Assembly: GCA_017456885.1 (NCBI GenBank)
Contig: JAFTIM010000016.1
Location: 1-64,000, forward strand
Origin: Paludibacteraceae bacterium
GTDB taxonomy: Bacteria > Bacteroidota > Bacteroidia > Bacteroidales > Paludibacteraceae
Length of the DNA stretch: 64,000 nucleotides
Direction: 5' to 3'
In this document: positions 17,653 through 26,254 of the stretch, one piece after another
Layout: each line of letters starts with the position of its first letter
How positions within the stretch are numbered: position 1 is the first letter of the stretch
Position numbers and translations under genes: made by a program
The notes under the pieces: generated by a model
Seen by the model: the letters and a program-made list of their open reading frames with translations, nothing else
Told to the model about the DNA's origin: nothing
Database searches by the model: none

Positions 17653-17810
17653 AATCGGTGCAAAAGTGCTGTAAAATCGTGATATTTACAAATGAAAGAT
17701 TAAATTTCGTTGTATTTGTATATTCTTTCGTTGAAATGGTTGATTTTTTATAGACGAAAAAACGTAATCTTGCAAATAGGAAATTTTAACTATTTTAAAA
17801 ATTTAAAGAT

Positions 17811-18443
17811 ATGAAAAAGTTAGGTTTATTTTTATTGAAAAACAACATTCATTTGATGACGTTCATTTTTATAGCATGGGCTGTTTGGGCAGGTTTCAAT
17901 TGGGCAGAACTTGTATTGGTTCAGAAACTTGTTTTGGGTTTGTATGCATGGCTGATAATACATGAGTACGAGGAGGGTTACAAAAATCGTTTTCTTGACC
18001 TTATGCTTGGTCGGGTAATGGGTATTGATCATCGAACACTTACTCCCGGAATAGCACACTTGGCTCAAGCATTGTATATTACAATTACTTTTTCGTTGGC
18101 AATTGTATTCCCAAATCAATTATGGATGTGTTTTAGTTTGATTGTTCTTTGCATTTTTGAAGGATTTGTTCATAATTGGGGTATATTCATGTTTCGTTTG
18201 AAAGGTGTTTCTCCGGGTTGGTGGACTGCAATTGGAATGGCAACTTATGCCATTTGGACTATTGTGAAAATCAATCAAACTGTCGAATACAACGGTATTT
18301 TATGGTTGTGGGGCTTGTTGTATTTCTTTGTTTGTTTTATAATGATGGAGGTGGTATTCCAGAGTCTTATTGGTAGTTCTCCAAGTAGAATGAAAAATGC
18401 ATTCAAAACATTCATTAAACAACGTTTCGGAAAAAATAGTTGA
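17811..18443 (+). CDS. HXXEE domain membrane protein
   Basis: A 210-residue integral membrane protein with about five or six hydrophobic segments. The signature IIHEYEEGYKNRF (residues about 44-56) is the H-x-x-E-E motif that names the family. The function of HXXEE proteins is unknown; the conserved polar residues within a membrane context suggest a metal-dependent or hydrolytic role, which is inference. It is divergent from an AraC regulator 158 bases away. Confidence 0.85.
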   Translation: MKKLGLFLLKNNIHLMTFIFIAWAVWAGFNWAELVLVQKLVLGLYAWLIIHEYEEGYKNRFLDLMLGRVMGIDHRTLTPGIAHLAQALYITITFSLAIVFPNQLWMCFSLIVLCIFEGFVHNWGIFMFRLKGVSPGWWTAIGMATYAIWTIVKINQTVEYNGILWLWGLLYFFVCFIMMEVVFQSLIGSSPSRMKNAFKTFIKQRFGKNS

Positions 18444-18516
18444 ACGAAAAATTGATCTTTGTATGAGCGGCTTTCTTTTTTTAGGATAGTCGCTTTTTTT
18501 TGTAGCTATAATATTA

Positions 18517-18548
18517 TTTGTTTTTCTAATAAATTTGACTTACATTTG
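18517..18548 (+). promoter_or_regulatory. Promoter of the dehydratase-activase gene
   Basis: TACATTTG at 18541-18548 is a perfect -7 box with TTTG at 18517-18520, 20 bases upstream, as the -33 element. Transcription would start near 18555, about 30 nt before the ATG at 18585. Confidence 0.7.
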
Positions 18549-18584
18549 CGTTTAACAATAGTGTCAGTTTTTTGAAGAAAAATT

Positions 18585-21500
18585 ATGGATTATAGAATTG
18601 GAATCGATATTGGCTCTACTACTATTAAATGTGTAGTTATAGATTCTGCAGAAAAAATCATTTTTAAATTATACAAACGTCATAACGCAAAGATTTTGGA
18701 ATCTTTAATTGAGGTGTTTGACGAGTTGTATAATAATATGGGAGATAAGCATGTTTCTCTCGGTATAACTGGTTCGGTAGGTATGGGAATTGCAGAAAAA
18801 TGTGGATTCCCATTCGTGCAAGAGGTTGTGGCTGCAACAAAGGCAATTAGGTATAAAGAAATTCAAGTTGCTACTATGATAGACATTGGTGGCGAGGATG
18901 CTAAAGTAGTCTTTTTCAATAGCAATGGAGAAGCAGAAGATTTGCGAATGAATGGGAATTGTGCTGGTGGAACGGGTACTTTTATCGATCAAATGGCAGT
19001 GATTCTATCAGAAAATATAAATTCGTTAAGTAACTTGGCAGCATGCTCAACTCGTACCTATCCTATTGCCTCACGTTGTGGGGTTTTTAGTAAGACCGAT
19101 GTGCAGAATCTTATTGCTAAAAATGTTCCAAAAGAAGATGTTGCAGCCTCAATATTTAGAGCTATTGTAGTGCAGACTATCATTACACTAGCTCACGGAG
19201 CCGAAATAAAACCTCCTATTTTATTTTGTGGAGGTCCTCTTACGTTTATCCCTGCTCTTAAAAATGAGTTCAAAGATTTTCTTCATTTGAATGAAAGTGA
19301 TATTGTTGAGATTGAGGAAAGTGAACTTATGCCTGCAATAGGAACAGCTATTGCTCACATTGAAACTAGAGAATGTCTACTATCGGATATTAATCAAACG
19401 ATACGTCAGCAACTTTTAAAAACTGAAACCACTAGTCAATTGCCTCCATTATTTTCCGGTGAGCAGGATTATGAAAAATGGAAGGCAAGGATTTGTTCTA
19501 TGAATGCCAAACAGGTGCAACTTGTTGAAGGTTATGTAGAAGGGTGGCTTGGTGTTGATTCGGGTTCAACAACCACGAAAGTTGTTGTAATTGATAAAGA
19601 TGGGAATCTGCTTTTTAGGTACTATGCACCTAATTGTGGCAATCCAATTGTGGCAGTGAGAAGTGCTTTGGAACTTCTTAAGGCGGATTGTAAACAGCAA
19701 GGAACAATTCTTAATATAGTAGGCGCTTGTTCTACCGGGTATGGAGAGGATTTAATAAAATCTGCTTTCTCGTTAGATTTTGGAATAATAGAAACGATAG
19801 CCCATTTTATTGCTGCTCAAACATTAGATCCTAATGTTTCGTTTATTCTTGATATTGGAGGTCAGGATATGAAGGCGATATTTGTTCTTGAGGGTGTTAT
19901 TGATAGAATTGAGATAAACGAGGCATGCTCGTCGGGATGTGGCTCGTTTTTAGAAACTTTTGCTCGCTCAACAGGTAATGATGTGGAGAATTTTGCACAA
20001 CTAGCATGTAAGGCAAAAACTCCTTGCGACCTCGGTACAAGATGTACAGTGTTTATGAACTCTAAAGTAAAACAAGTGCTACGCGAGGGACATACTATTG
20101 AAGATATATCTGCAGGGCTTGCTTATTCAGTTGTACGCAATTGCTTGTATAAGGTGTTGAAAGTTACCAATGTTGATTCGCTCGGGCAGAATATTGTTGT
20201 TCAGGGAGGAACAATGAAAAATGATGCTGTGGTCAAAGCGTTGGAAAATTTGACTGGAGCATGCGTAAGTCGTAGTGATTTTCCAGAACTTATGGGAGCC
20301 TATGGTTGTGCTATCTATGCTCGGAATCATACCTCTGCATCTAGCAATTTGCGGTTGCCGTCTATGCTTGTTGAAGCTGCAGATTTTACGACAAAAACTC
20401 TTCGTTGTCGTGGATGTGAAAATACTTGTGCAGTTTTGTCGTATCGCTTCGGTGGAGATCGGGTGTATTATAGTGGAAATCGTTGTGAAAAGTTTTTTAA
20501 CAATTCAGGCGAAAAATCTGTTGTGGGTGATTCTATTTATGCCTATAAACAAAAGCAGTTATTCAAGCAAAGCAAAACAGAAACGATACATAATGCGTTA
20601 CGAATAGGAATTCCTCGTTCTCTAAACATTTGGGAAGATTTTCCTTTTTGGAATACTTTGTTTGAGCAATGTGGATTTCCCGTAGTGCTTTCTGACGCAA
20701 CCGAATTTGCGAAATATGAAAAATGTGCAGGTATGGTAATGTCCGATAATATATGTTTCCCTGCTAAAGTTGTTCATAGTCATATCGTTAATCTTGAGCA
20801 AAAAGGTGTGGATAGAATATTTCTCCCTTTTGTTGTACATAGTAGAATGAATAATGGAGAAAATAGCTACAACTGTCCTATTGTAACAGGATATTCGGAG
20901 GTGGTGAAAAATGTACAGAGTATAAACGTGCCGCTCGATACTCCTACATTTTCTATGAAAGATAAAAAACTTTTTCGTAAGCAGTGTATTGCTTATCTAG
21001 CTTTGTTGGGAGTTGCTTGTAATAAAGCAGTTAAGGCATTCAATATTGCTGATAAATTTTACAATGATTATTCGGCAGATATAGCTGAACATTGTAAGCA
21101 GATACTTCACAAATCTCAATCAAATAACGAAATAACAATTTTGCTTGCAGGTCGTCCGTACCACAGCGATCCTCTTATTCAGCACGACGTGGCAACGATG
21201 ATTGCTAATATGGGGGTAAATGTTATTTCTGAAGATATAGTTCGGTGTGAAATGGAAGGAGATGTTTTAGACGAAAATTTTGTTTCTCAATGGACTTATA
21301 CAAATCGCATACTTCAAGCAGCTAGGTGGTGTGCATTGCAAGGGGTGGATGTTCAGTTTGTTGAAATGACTTCGTTTGGGTGTGGTCCTGATGCTTTTCT
21401 TACAGATGCTGTGCGTGATATTCTGAAAGAGGGTGGTAAGGCTTTGACACTAGTGAAACTTGATGATATAAATAACATCGGTTCGATGAAACTGCGTGTG

Positions 21501-22787
21501 AGGTCGCTTGTAGAGAGTATAAAAATTTCATCTAAAAAAACAGCTAAAGAACATCGCCAGTCAAGACCTCCGTATTACGAAGAAAAAGATAGAGTGAAAA
21601 AGATTCTTATCCCATTTTTTACGCCATTTATATCGCCATTAATTCCTCCACTTATGGCAAACTTTGGGTATGATGTGGAGTGTTTGCCTATCAGTGATGA
21701 GAGTTCGGTAGAGTATGGACTAAAGTACGCAAACAATGAGGTTTGTTATCCAGCTACACTTGTTGTTGGTGATTTTATAAAGGCACTAACAGAAGGTGCA
21801 TATGAACCTAACAATGTGGCACTTGCTATGACACAGACGGGGGGGCAGTGTCGGGCGAGCAATTACCTTCCTCTCATAAAACGAGCACTTATCGATGCAG
21901 GATTTTCTAATACACCAGTGATTTCAATTTCTTTTGGAAGCGGACTTCAAAATTATCAACCTGGATTCAGTGTGAATTGGTTGAAATCAATTCCTGCAAT
22001 TGTGCATACGATATTATTTTCTGACTTAATTGCAAAAATGTATTATGCAGCGGCAACAAGGGAAATCAGCAAGGGAAAGGCTTTGCAGTTGAAAAATAAA
22101 TATCTCCATGAGGGAGGAATATTGCTTCGTAAGGGCAAATGGAGAAATTTGCTTTCGCTCACTTCGGAGGCCGCCAACGAGTTTAATGAATTGTGTAGCG
22201 ATAAAATTTGTATGAAAGTTGGTGTTGTAGGTGAGATTTATCTTAAGTTTAATCCTTTTTCTCACAAAAATGTAATCGAGTGGCTAATGGAACAAGGCGT
22301 AGAGATAGTTCCGCCTATTATGCTGGATTTCTTTGCCCAATTTTTTGTTAATAGAAAAACAAAAAAACAGTCGTTTATTGCAAAGGATAACATTCCCGAC
22401 TTTGTTTACGATATTTTATATGCCCAGTTAAAGCGTTTAATGCGTAAGTATGAGGATTCTGCGGCAACTTTTAGATATTTTACGCCTTTTAGTGATATAT
22501 TTGACGAAGCAAAAGAAGTTTCCGATATTATCAACTTAAATACGCAGTTTGGCGAAGGATGGCTGTTGCCTGCTGAAATTGCTACTTACTATCGTAATGG
22601 AGTGAAAAATGTAATTTCGCTTCAGCCATTTGGCTGTATAGCCAATCACATTATCGAAAGAGGAATTGAAAAAAAACTCAAAAAAATGTTCCCTCAATTA
22701 AATTTGCTATCTTTGGATTTCGATAGCGGAGTAAGCGATGTAAATGTAATCAATCGTTTACTATTGTTTGTTGATAATTTGAAATAA
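18585..22787 (+). CDS. Double-domain acyl-CoA dehydratase activase fused to dehydratase-like region
   Basis: A 1400-residue protein. Two BcrA/BadF/HgdC ASKHA ATPase domains follow one another: GIDIGSTTIKCVVID (residue 5) and GVDSGSTTTKVVVID (about 323). Each carries two cysteines of the bridging [4Fe-4S] cluster: NCAGGTGTF and SRCGVFSKTDV in the first, EACSSGCGSF and TRCTVFMNSKV in the second. After about residue 600 comes a Cys-rich CRGCENTCAVLSY segment, then a DUF2229/HgdB-like region to the end. Such activases drive ATP-dependent electron transfer to 2-hydroxyacyl-CoA dehydratases or related enzymes. The real partner is unknown; no dehydratase subunit genes are adjacent. A TetR gene follows after 7 bases. 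Confidence 0.9.
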   Translation: MDYRIGIDIGSTTIKCVVIDSAEKIIFKLYKRHNAKILESLIEVFDELYNNMGDKHVSLGITGSVGMGIAEKCGFPFVQEVVAATKAIRYKEIQVATMIDIGGEDAKVVFFNSNGEAEDLRMNGNCAGGTGTFIDQMAVILSENINSLSNLAACSTRTYPIASRCGVFSKTDVQNLIAKNVPKEDVAASIFRAIVVQTIITLAHGAEIKPPILFCGGPLTFIPALKNEFKDFLHLNESDIVEIEESELMPAIGTAIAHIETRECLLSDINQTIRQQLLKTETTSQLPPLFSGEQDYEKWKARICSMNAKQVQLVEGYVEGWLGVDSGSTTTKVVVIDKDGNLLFRYYAPNCGNPIVAVRSALELLKADCKQQGTILNIVGACSTGYGEDLIKSAFSLDFGIIETIAHFIAAQTLDPNVSFILDIGGQDMKAIFVLEGVIDRIEINEACSSGCGSFLETFARSTGNDVENFAQLACKAKTPCDLGTRCTVFMNSKVKQVLREGHTIEDISAGLAYSVVRNCLYKVLKVTNVDSLGQNIVVQGGTMKNDAVVKALENLTGACVSRSDFPELMGAYGCAIYARNHTSASSNLRLPSMLVEAADFTTKTLRCRGCENTCAVLSYRFGGDRVYYSGNRCEKFFNNSGEKSVVGDSIYAYKQKQLFKQSKTETIHNALRIGIPRSLNIWEDFPFWNTLFEQCGFPVVLSDATEFAKYEKCAGMVMSDNICFPAKVVHSHIVNLEQKGVDRIFLPFVVHSRMNNGENSYNCPIVTGYSEVVKNVQSINVPLDTPTFSMKDKKLFRKQCIAYLALLGVACNKAVKAFNIADKFYNDYSADIAEHCKQILHKSQSNNEITILLAGRPYHSDPLIQHDVATMIANMGVNVISEDIVRCEMEGDVLDENFVSQWTYTNRILQAARWCALQGVDVQFVEMTSFGCGPDAFLTDAVRDILKEGGKALTLVKLDDINNIGSMKLRVRSLVESIKISSKKTAKEHRQSRPPYYEEKDRVKKILIPFFTPFISPLIPPLMANFGYDVECLPISDESSVEYGLKYANNEVCYPATLVVGDFIKALTEGAYEPNNVALAMTQTGGQCRASNYLPLIKRALIDAGFSNTPVISISFGSGLQNYQPGFSVNWLKSIPAIVHTILFSDLIAKMYYAAATREISKGKALQLKNKYLHEGGILLRKGKWRNLLSLTSEAANEFNELCSDKICMKVGVVGEIYLKFNPFSHKNVIEWLMEQGVEIVPPIMLDFFAQFFVNRKTKKQSFIAKDNIPDFVYDILYAQLKRLMRKYEDSAATFRYFTPFSDIFDEAKEVSDIINLNTQFGEGWLLPAEIATYYRNGVKNVISLQPFGCIANHIIERGIEKKLKKMFPQLNLLSLDFDSGVSDVNVINRLLLFVDNLK

Positions 22788-22794
22788 TTTAACC

Positions 22795-23382
22795 ATGGAA
22801 AATAAAATTATACAAGCAGCTAAAGAAACCTTCCTGAAAAAAGGTTACAAAGAAACAAATATGAGCGATATAGCAGCCGCTGTCGGGCTTACTCGTCCGG
22901 CAATGCATTATTATTTTCGCACAAAAGAGCGATTGTTTCAGGCTGTGTTTGGTGAAATATTACTTTCTTTTCTTCCTAAAATAAAAGATCTTATCAATGC
23001 AGATATTCCATTGGAGGAAAAAATTGGTAAAATTGTAGATGAGTATTTTGTTATTTTGACGGGAACTCCCGAATTGCCATTGTTTTTGATGAAGGAGGCA
23101 ACTCGTGATTTTGATGCCTTTGTAAAAGTTGCTATAGGAAGTAATATTGTGGAGTTGGGCAATAATGTTTTCAGTGCTATTGAGGAAGAAATGGCTGCTG
23201 GCAGAATCAAAAGAGTGCCGCTTATTGAGATTCTTTATACATTTTATGGTTTAGTAACAGTGCCTTTTATGACGCTTCCTGTTGCTACGCAAGTATTTGG
23301 AGAAGAAAATATTACGAATACGATCAATAACCAATGGAAATCTCGCATTATCAACTATGTAACATTGTTGTTGAAGCCATAA
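22795..23382 (+). CDS. TetR family transcriptional regulator
   Basis: A 195-residue repressor-type protein with the TetR helix-turn-helix at residues about 20-50 (TNMSDIAAAVGLTRPAMHYYFRTKERLF) and a helical ligand-binding C-terminus. It begins 7 bases after the 1400-residue activase gene and is probably co-transcribed, so it may control that gene or related acyl-CoA metabolism (inference from position). Confidence 0.9.
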   Translation: MENKIIQAAKETFLKKGYKETNMSDIAAAVGLTRPAMHYYFRTKERLFQAVFGEILLSFLPKIKDLINADIPLEEKIGKIVDEYFVILTGTPELPLFLMKEATRDFDAFVKVAIGSNIVELGNNVFSAIEEEMAAGRIKRVPLIEILYTFYGLVTVPFMTLPVATQVFGEENITNTINNQWKSRIINYVTLLLKP

Positions 23383-23423
23383 GCCATAATTAAACGCATA
23401 TTAGAAAAAATAGAATAAAATAG

Positions 23424-23453
23424 TTGCTCTTTTTTAGAAAAACGTTACTTTTG
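23424..23453 (+). promoter_or_regulatory. Promoter of the thiamine receptor transcript
   Basis: TACTTTTG at 23446-23453 is a perfect -7 box and TTG at 23424-23426 sits 19 bases upstream. Transcription would start near 23460, just before a small hairpin (23462-23478, TTTTGC/GCAAAA) and the TPP aptamer. Confidence 0.75.
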
Positions 23454-23482
23454 CCGTCGGTTTTTGCACGAAGCAAAAGCAC

Positions 23483-23556
23483 AATGGGGTGCCTTAAAAT
23501 TTCAGGCTGAGATCATACCCTTTGAACCTGCCCGGGTAATTCCGAGAAGGGAAAAG
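23483..23556 (+). ncRNA. TPP riboswitch (THI box)
   Basis: The conserved blocks of the thiamine pyrophosphate aptamer are in order: GGGGTGCC (23486-23493), CAGGCTGAGATCATACCC (about 23503-23520), TTTGAACCTG and the closing GAGAAGGGAAA. It lies in the 5' leader of the TonB receptor gene, 74 bases before its ATG. No terminator hairpin is visible downstream, so control is probably at translation initiation or by an undetected alternative fold. Riboswitch repression of the receptor by TPP is known for Bacteroidetes thiamine uptake loci. Confidence 0.93.
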
Positions 23557-23629
23557 AGACAAAATCTTTCAGTTTTTTTATTTGTAAGCCCTCATTGCAA
23601 TTTTTTAATTTTTTAACAAACAAATTGCT

Positions 23630-25885
23630 ATGAGAAAAAAAAGTTTTGTGGTTGCTGCAATGCAACTTGCGGTGTGTGCCTCCGCATTGGCACAAGTGGA
23701 AAACGATTCGGTGATGCGAACCTACGATTTGGACGAAGTAACCGTTACTTCGTCGCATTTCGGTAACGAGCATTCGTTAAACAAATCTTCGTTGCTTGCC
23801 GATGATTTGCAACAACAGAATATGGGTGAAAATTTACCCTTTTTATTACAGAAAACGCCTTCGTTGGTAGTTACGAGTGATGACGGATTAGGCATTGGTT
23901 ACACCTATTTTCGTGTTCGTGGTACCGATCAAAGTCGTATCAATATGACCATTAACGGAATACCTCTTAACGATAGTGAGAGCCAAACAGTGTTTTGGGT
24001 GAATATGACCGATATGGTGGGCAGTATGAGTAAAGTAGACGTGCAACGTGGTGTTGGCACTTCGATGAATGGTGCAGCGGCATTTGGTGCATCGGTGAAT
24101 ATGCAAACCGAAGTGGTACATCAAAATCCGTATGCCGAGATGTCATTTAACGGTGGTAGTTATAACACGTTTCGCGAAAGCGTAAAGGTGGGAACGGGTT
24201 TATTAAAGCACGGATTCTCTCTTGATGCTCGTTATTCGAAAGTGGATAGCAAAGGTTATGTGGAACATGGTACTTCCGATTTGCATTCCTATTTTGTTGC
24301 AGGTTCGTGGTATGGAACAAACACCATGGTAAAACTATTGGCATTTGGAGGAAAAGAAAAAAGCGGTGTTGCGTGGGACGGCATTTCGCCTACTATGTGG
24401 CGCGACAATCCTCGTTACAACGGGGCAGGCGAGTATGTAGATGGAAATGGAGAGATTCAATATTACGACAACAATACCGATAACTATTTGCAACAACACT
24501 ATCAAGCCCTTGTGTCGCACATTTTCAATCGTAAGTGGAGTTTGAACGCAGCTTTGCATTATACGCATGGCGATGGTTATACCGAGCAGGTGAAGTATGC
24601 CAAACTCAAAGAATATGCTTTGCCAACTTATATGGACGCCGGTGGCAACGAGGTGAAGAAATCGAATTTGGTGCGTAGAAAACATCTTGTGAACGATTTT
24701 TATGGAGGAACCATAGCTGCTCATTATGCTGCAAAGTCGGTAAAGGTTTCGTTTGGTGCTGCTGCCAACTATTACAACGGCATTCATTACGGACGAGTAT
24801 TGCGTATGTTGGATGAAAACTATCCGACTGCGGTTGAAAATCATGAGTATTATCGCAATCGTGGCGATAAAGTGGATGCAAATGCTTTTGCCAAAGCCAA
24901 CTGGGAAATTATCAAAGGCTTGTCCGTATTTGGTGACTTGCAGTATCGTTTTATCGACTATCGTTTAAATGGTGTGAACGATGAAGATTTGGGCGAAATC
25001 GATTTTAAAAACCAGTTTCACTTTTTCAATCCGAAAGCAGGAATTTCGTACTTGAATAATAGTCATAACGTATATGCCACGTTCTCAATGGCTAATCGTG
25101 AGCCTACTCGAAAAAATTACACCGAATGCGGACCTAATGATGAGCCAAAACCTGAAACGCTTTACGACTACGAGTTGGGTTATTCCTATTCGCATCGGAT
25201 ATTTAACGTGGGTGCCAACCTTTATTTTATGGATTATGACAATCAGCTTGTGCTTACGGGCAAACTTTCGGATACGGGAGCCGCGCTTACTCGTAATGTG
25301 AAAGATAGTTATCGTATGGGTATCGAGTTGTTGGCAGGAGTGCAGATAGCCAAATGTCTGCGTTGGGATGTGAATTTGACTTTGAGCCAAAATAAGATAC
25401 TAAACTATACCGATTGGGTGGACGATTGGTATGCCGATTGGAACGACCCACAAGTAATTGCCTCATCGGGACAAGTGGAAATCGATTATGGTACTACTGA
25501 TATTGCCTTTTCGCCAAGTGTGCTTGTAGGAAGTACTTTTAGTTTCGATTTGAAAGGTTTTTCGGCAGTGTTTCAAACCAATTTTGTAGGAAGCCAGTAT
25601 TTGGATAATACGATGAACAATGCCTCAAAACTTCCTGCTTATTGCGTTAGCAATTTGGGTTTGGCGTACTGTCTACCGCTGAAAAAGGTGGTAAAAGACA
25701 TTACGTTTCGCATTCAGATGAACAACTTGTTTAATGCGAAATACGTTTCCAATGGTTGGAGTTACAGTTACTTTGAAGGTGGTGATGCTGATGGTAATTT
25801 TACTCGTGAGAATCAGAAGTACGAAGTGGGTTATTATGCCCAAGCACCATTCAATATTCATGCTGGATTTGTGGTGAGGTTTTAA
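23630..25885 (+). CDS. TonB-dependent receptor, thiamine uptake type
   Basis: A 751-residue outer membrane receptor: signal peptide ending ALAQV, a TonB-box-like DEVTVTSS segment (about residues 32-40), plug domain (about 45-160, with GIGYTYFRVRGTDQSRINMTINGIPLNDSE), then a 22-strand barrel ending in the aromatic C-terminus VVRF. The TPP riboswitch in its leader identifies thiamine or a precursor as the likely substrate; such receptors are called OMthi in Bacteroides. Unlike the known loci, no inner membrane transporter (PnuT) or thiamine kinase gene follows; a terminator comes 12 bases after the stop. Confidence 0.92.
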   Translation: MRKKSFVVAAMQLAVCASALAQVENDSVMRTYDLDEVTVTSSHFGNEHSLNKSSLLADDLQQQNMGENLPFLLQKTPSLVVTSDDGLGIGYTYFRVRGTDQSRINMTINGIPLNDSESQTVFWVNMTDMVGSMSKVDVQRGVGTSMNGAAAFGASVNMQTEVVHQNPYAEMSFNGGSYNTFRESVKVGTGLLKHGFSLDARYSKVDSKGYVEHGTSDLHSYFVAGSWYGTNTMVKLLAFGGKEKSGVAWDGISPTMWRDNPRYNGAGEYVDGNGEIQYYDNNTDNYLQQHYQALVSHIFNRKWSLNAALHYTHGDGYTEQVKYAKLKEYALPTYMDAGGNEVKKSNLVRRKHLVNDFYGGTIAAHYAAKSVKVSFGAAANYYNGIHYGRVLRMLDENYPTAVENHEYYRNRGDKVDANAFAKANWEIIKGLSVFGDLQYRFIDYRLNGVNDEDLGEIDFKNQFHFFNPKAGISYLNNSHNVYATFSMANREPTRKNYTECGPNDEPKPETLYDYELGYSYSHRIFNVGANLYFMDYDNQLVLTGKLSDTGAALTRNVKDSYRMGIELLAGVQIAKCLRWDVNLTLSQNKILNYTDWVDDWYADWNDPQVIASSGQVEIDYGTTDIAFSPSVLVGSTFSFDLKGFSAVFQTNFVGSQYLDNTMNNASKLPAYCVSNLGLAYCLPLKKVVKDITFRIQMNNLFNAKYVSNGWSYSYFEGGDADGNFTRENQKYEVGYYAQAPFNIHAGFVVRF

Positions 25886-25896
25886 TGATATATTAC

Positions 25897-25926
25897 AAAA
25901 AGGAAGATGTGCACATCTTCCTTTTT
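25897..25926 (+). terminator. Intrinsic terminator after the TonB receptor
   Basis: Perfect 15-bp inverted repeat (AAAAAGGAAGATGTG against its complement, 25897-25911 and 25912-25926) running into further T bases. It isolates the receptor gene from structured RNA copy A, whose -7 box begins 5 bases later. Confidence 0.92.
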
Positions 25927-25930
25927 TTAT

Positions 25931-25938
25931 TATTTTTG
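25931..25938 (+). promoter_or_regulatory. -7 box for structured RNA copy A
   Basis: TATTTTTG is a perfect -7 element located right after the terminator. Its end is 22 bases before the conserved TGCCTATGG of the RNA, the same distance as in copy C (59797-59804). I see no clear -33 element. Confidence 0.6.
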
Positions 25939-25960
25939 CCGTCGAAAATAATAAAATAGT

Positions 25961-26223
25961 TGCCTATGGTATAAAAAAGTGTGTTTTTGATACACATATC
26001 TTGAAATTTTTTGGAAAAGCGTTATAACTTATCGTCTTTCTGTTGAAAACTTCGACAATTTTCATAAGCTACCAAGAGTAAAGTTGTAAACGCTCACGTA
26101 ATGATACGTGGGCTTTACTCATATTTGGTAGCACGGCAGTCGAAGGCCTCAACAGTAAATAGAGTTTAGTCTGCGTTTTTTTATATGTGTATTTTTTAGA
26201 ATTTTTAGATAAGACTAAACTCT
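25961..26223 (+). ncRNA. Large structured RNA, copy A (candidate new class)
   Basis: Not protein coding. Helices: P1 25979-25982/25992-25995; long-range PL 25990-25999/26183-26192 (10 bp); P3 26040-26046/26149-26155; P4 26050-26056/26139-26145; P5 26068-26074/26126-26132; P6 26076-26083/26113-26120; P7 26095-26100/26105-26110; P8 26161-26172/26212-26223 (12 bp). The distal strand of PL lies inside the P8 loop, making a pseudoknot. Conserved unpaired pieces shared with copies B and C: TGCCTATGG, ATCTTGAAA, GCGTTATAA, ACAATT, CAAGA and CGTGGGCTTT. This copy lacks the GGTGCTGCGGAG block found in B and C. It ends about 30 bases before the VWA gene. It could be a cis-regulatory leader or an independent RNA; no U-run terminator is seen at its 3' end. 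Confidence 0.85.
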
Positions 26224-26254
26224 CAAAAATGTATTTATTTAAAAATTTAAAACA

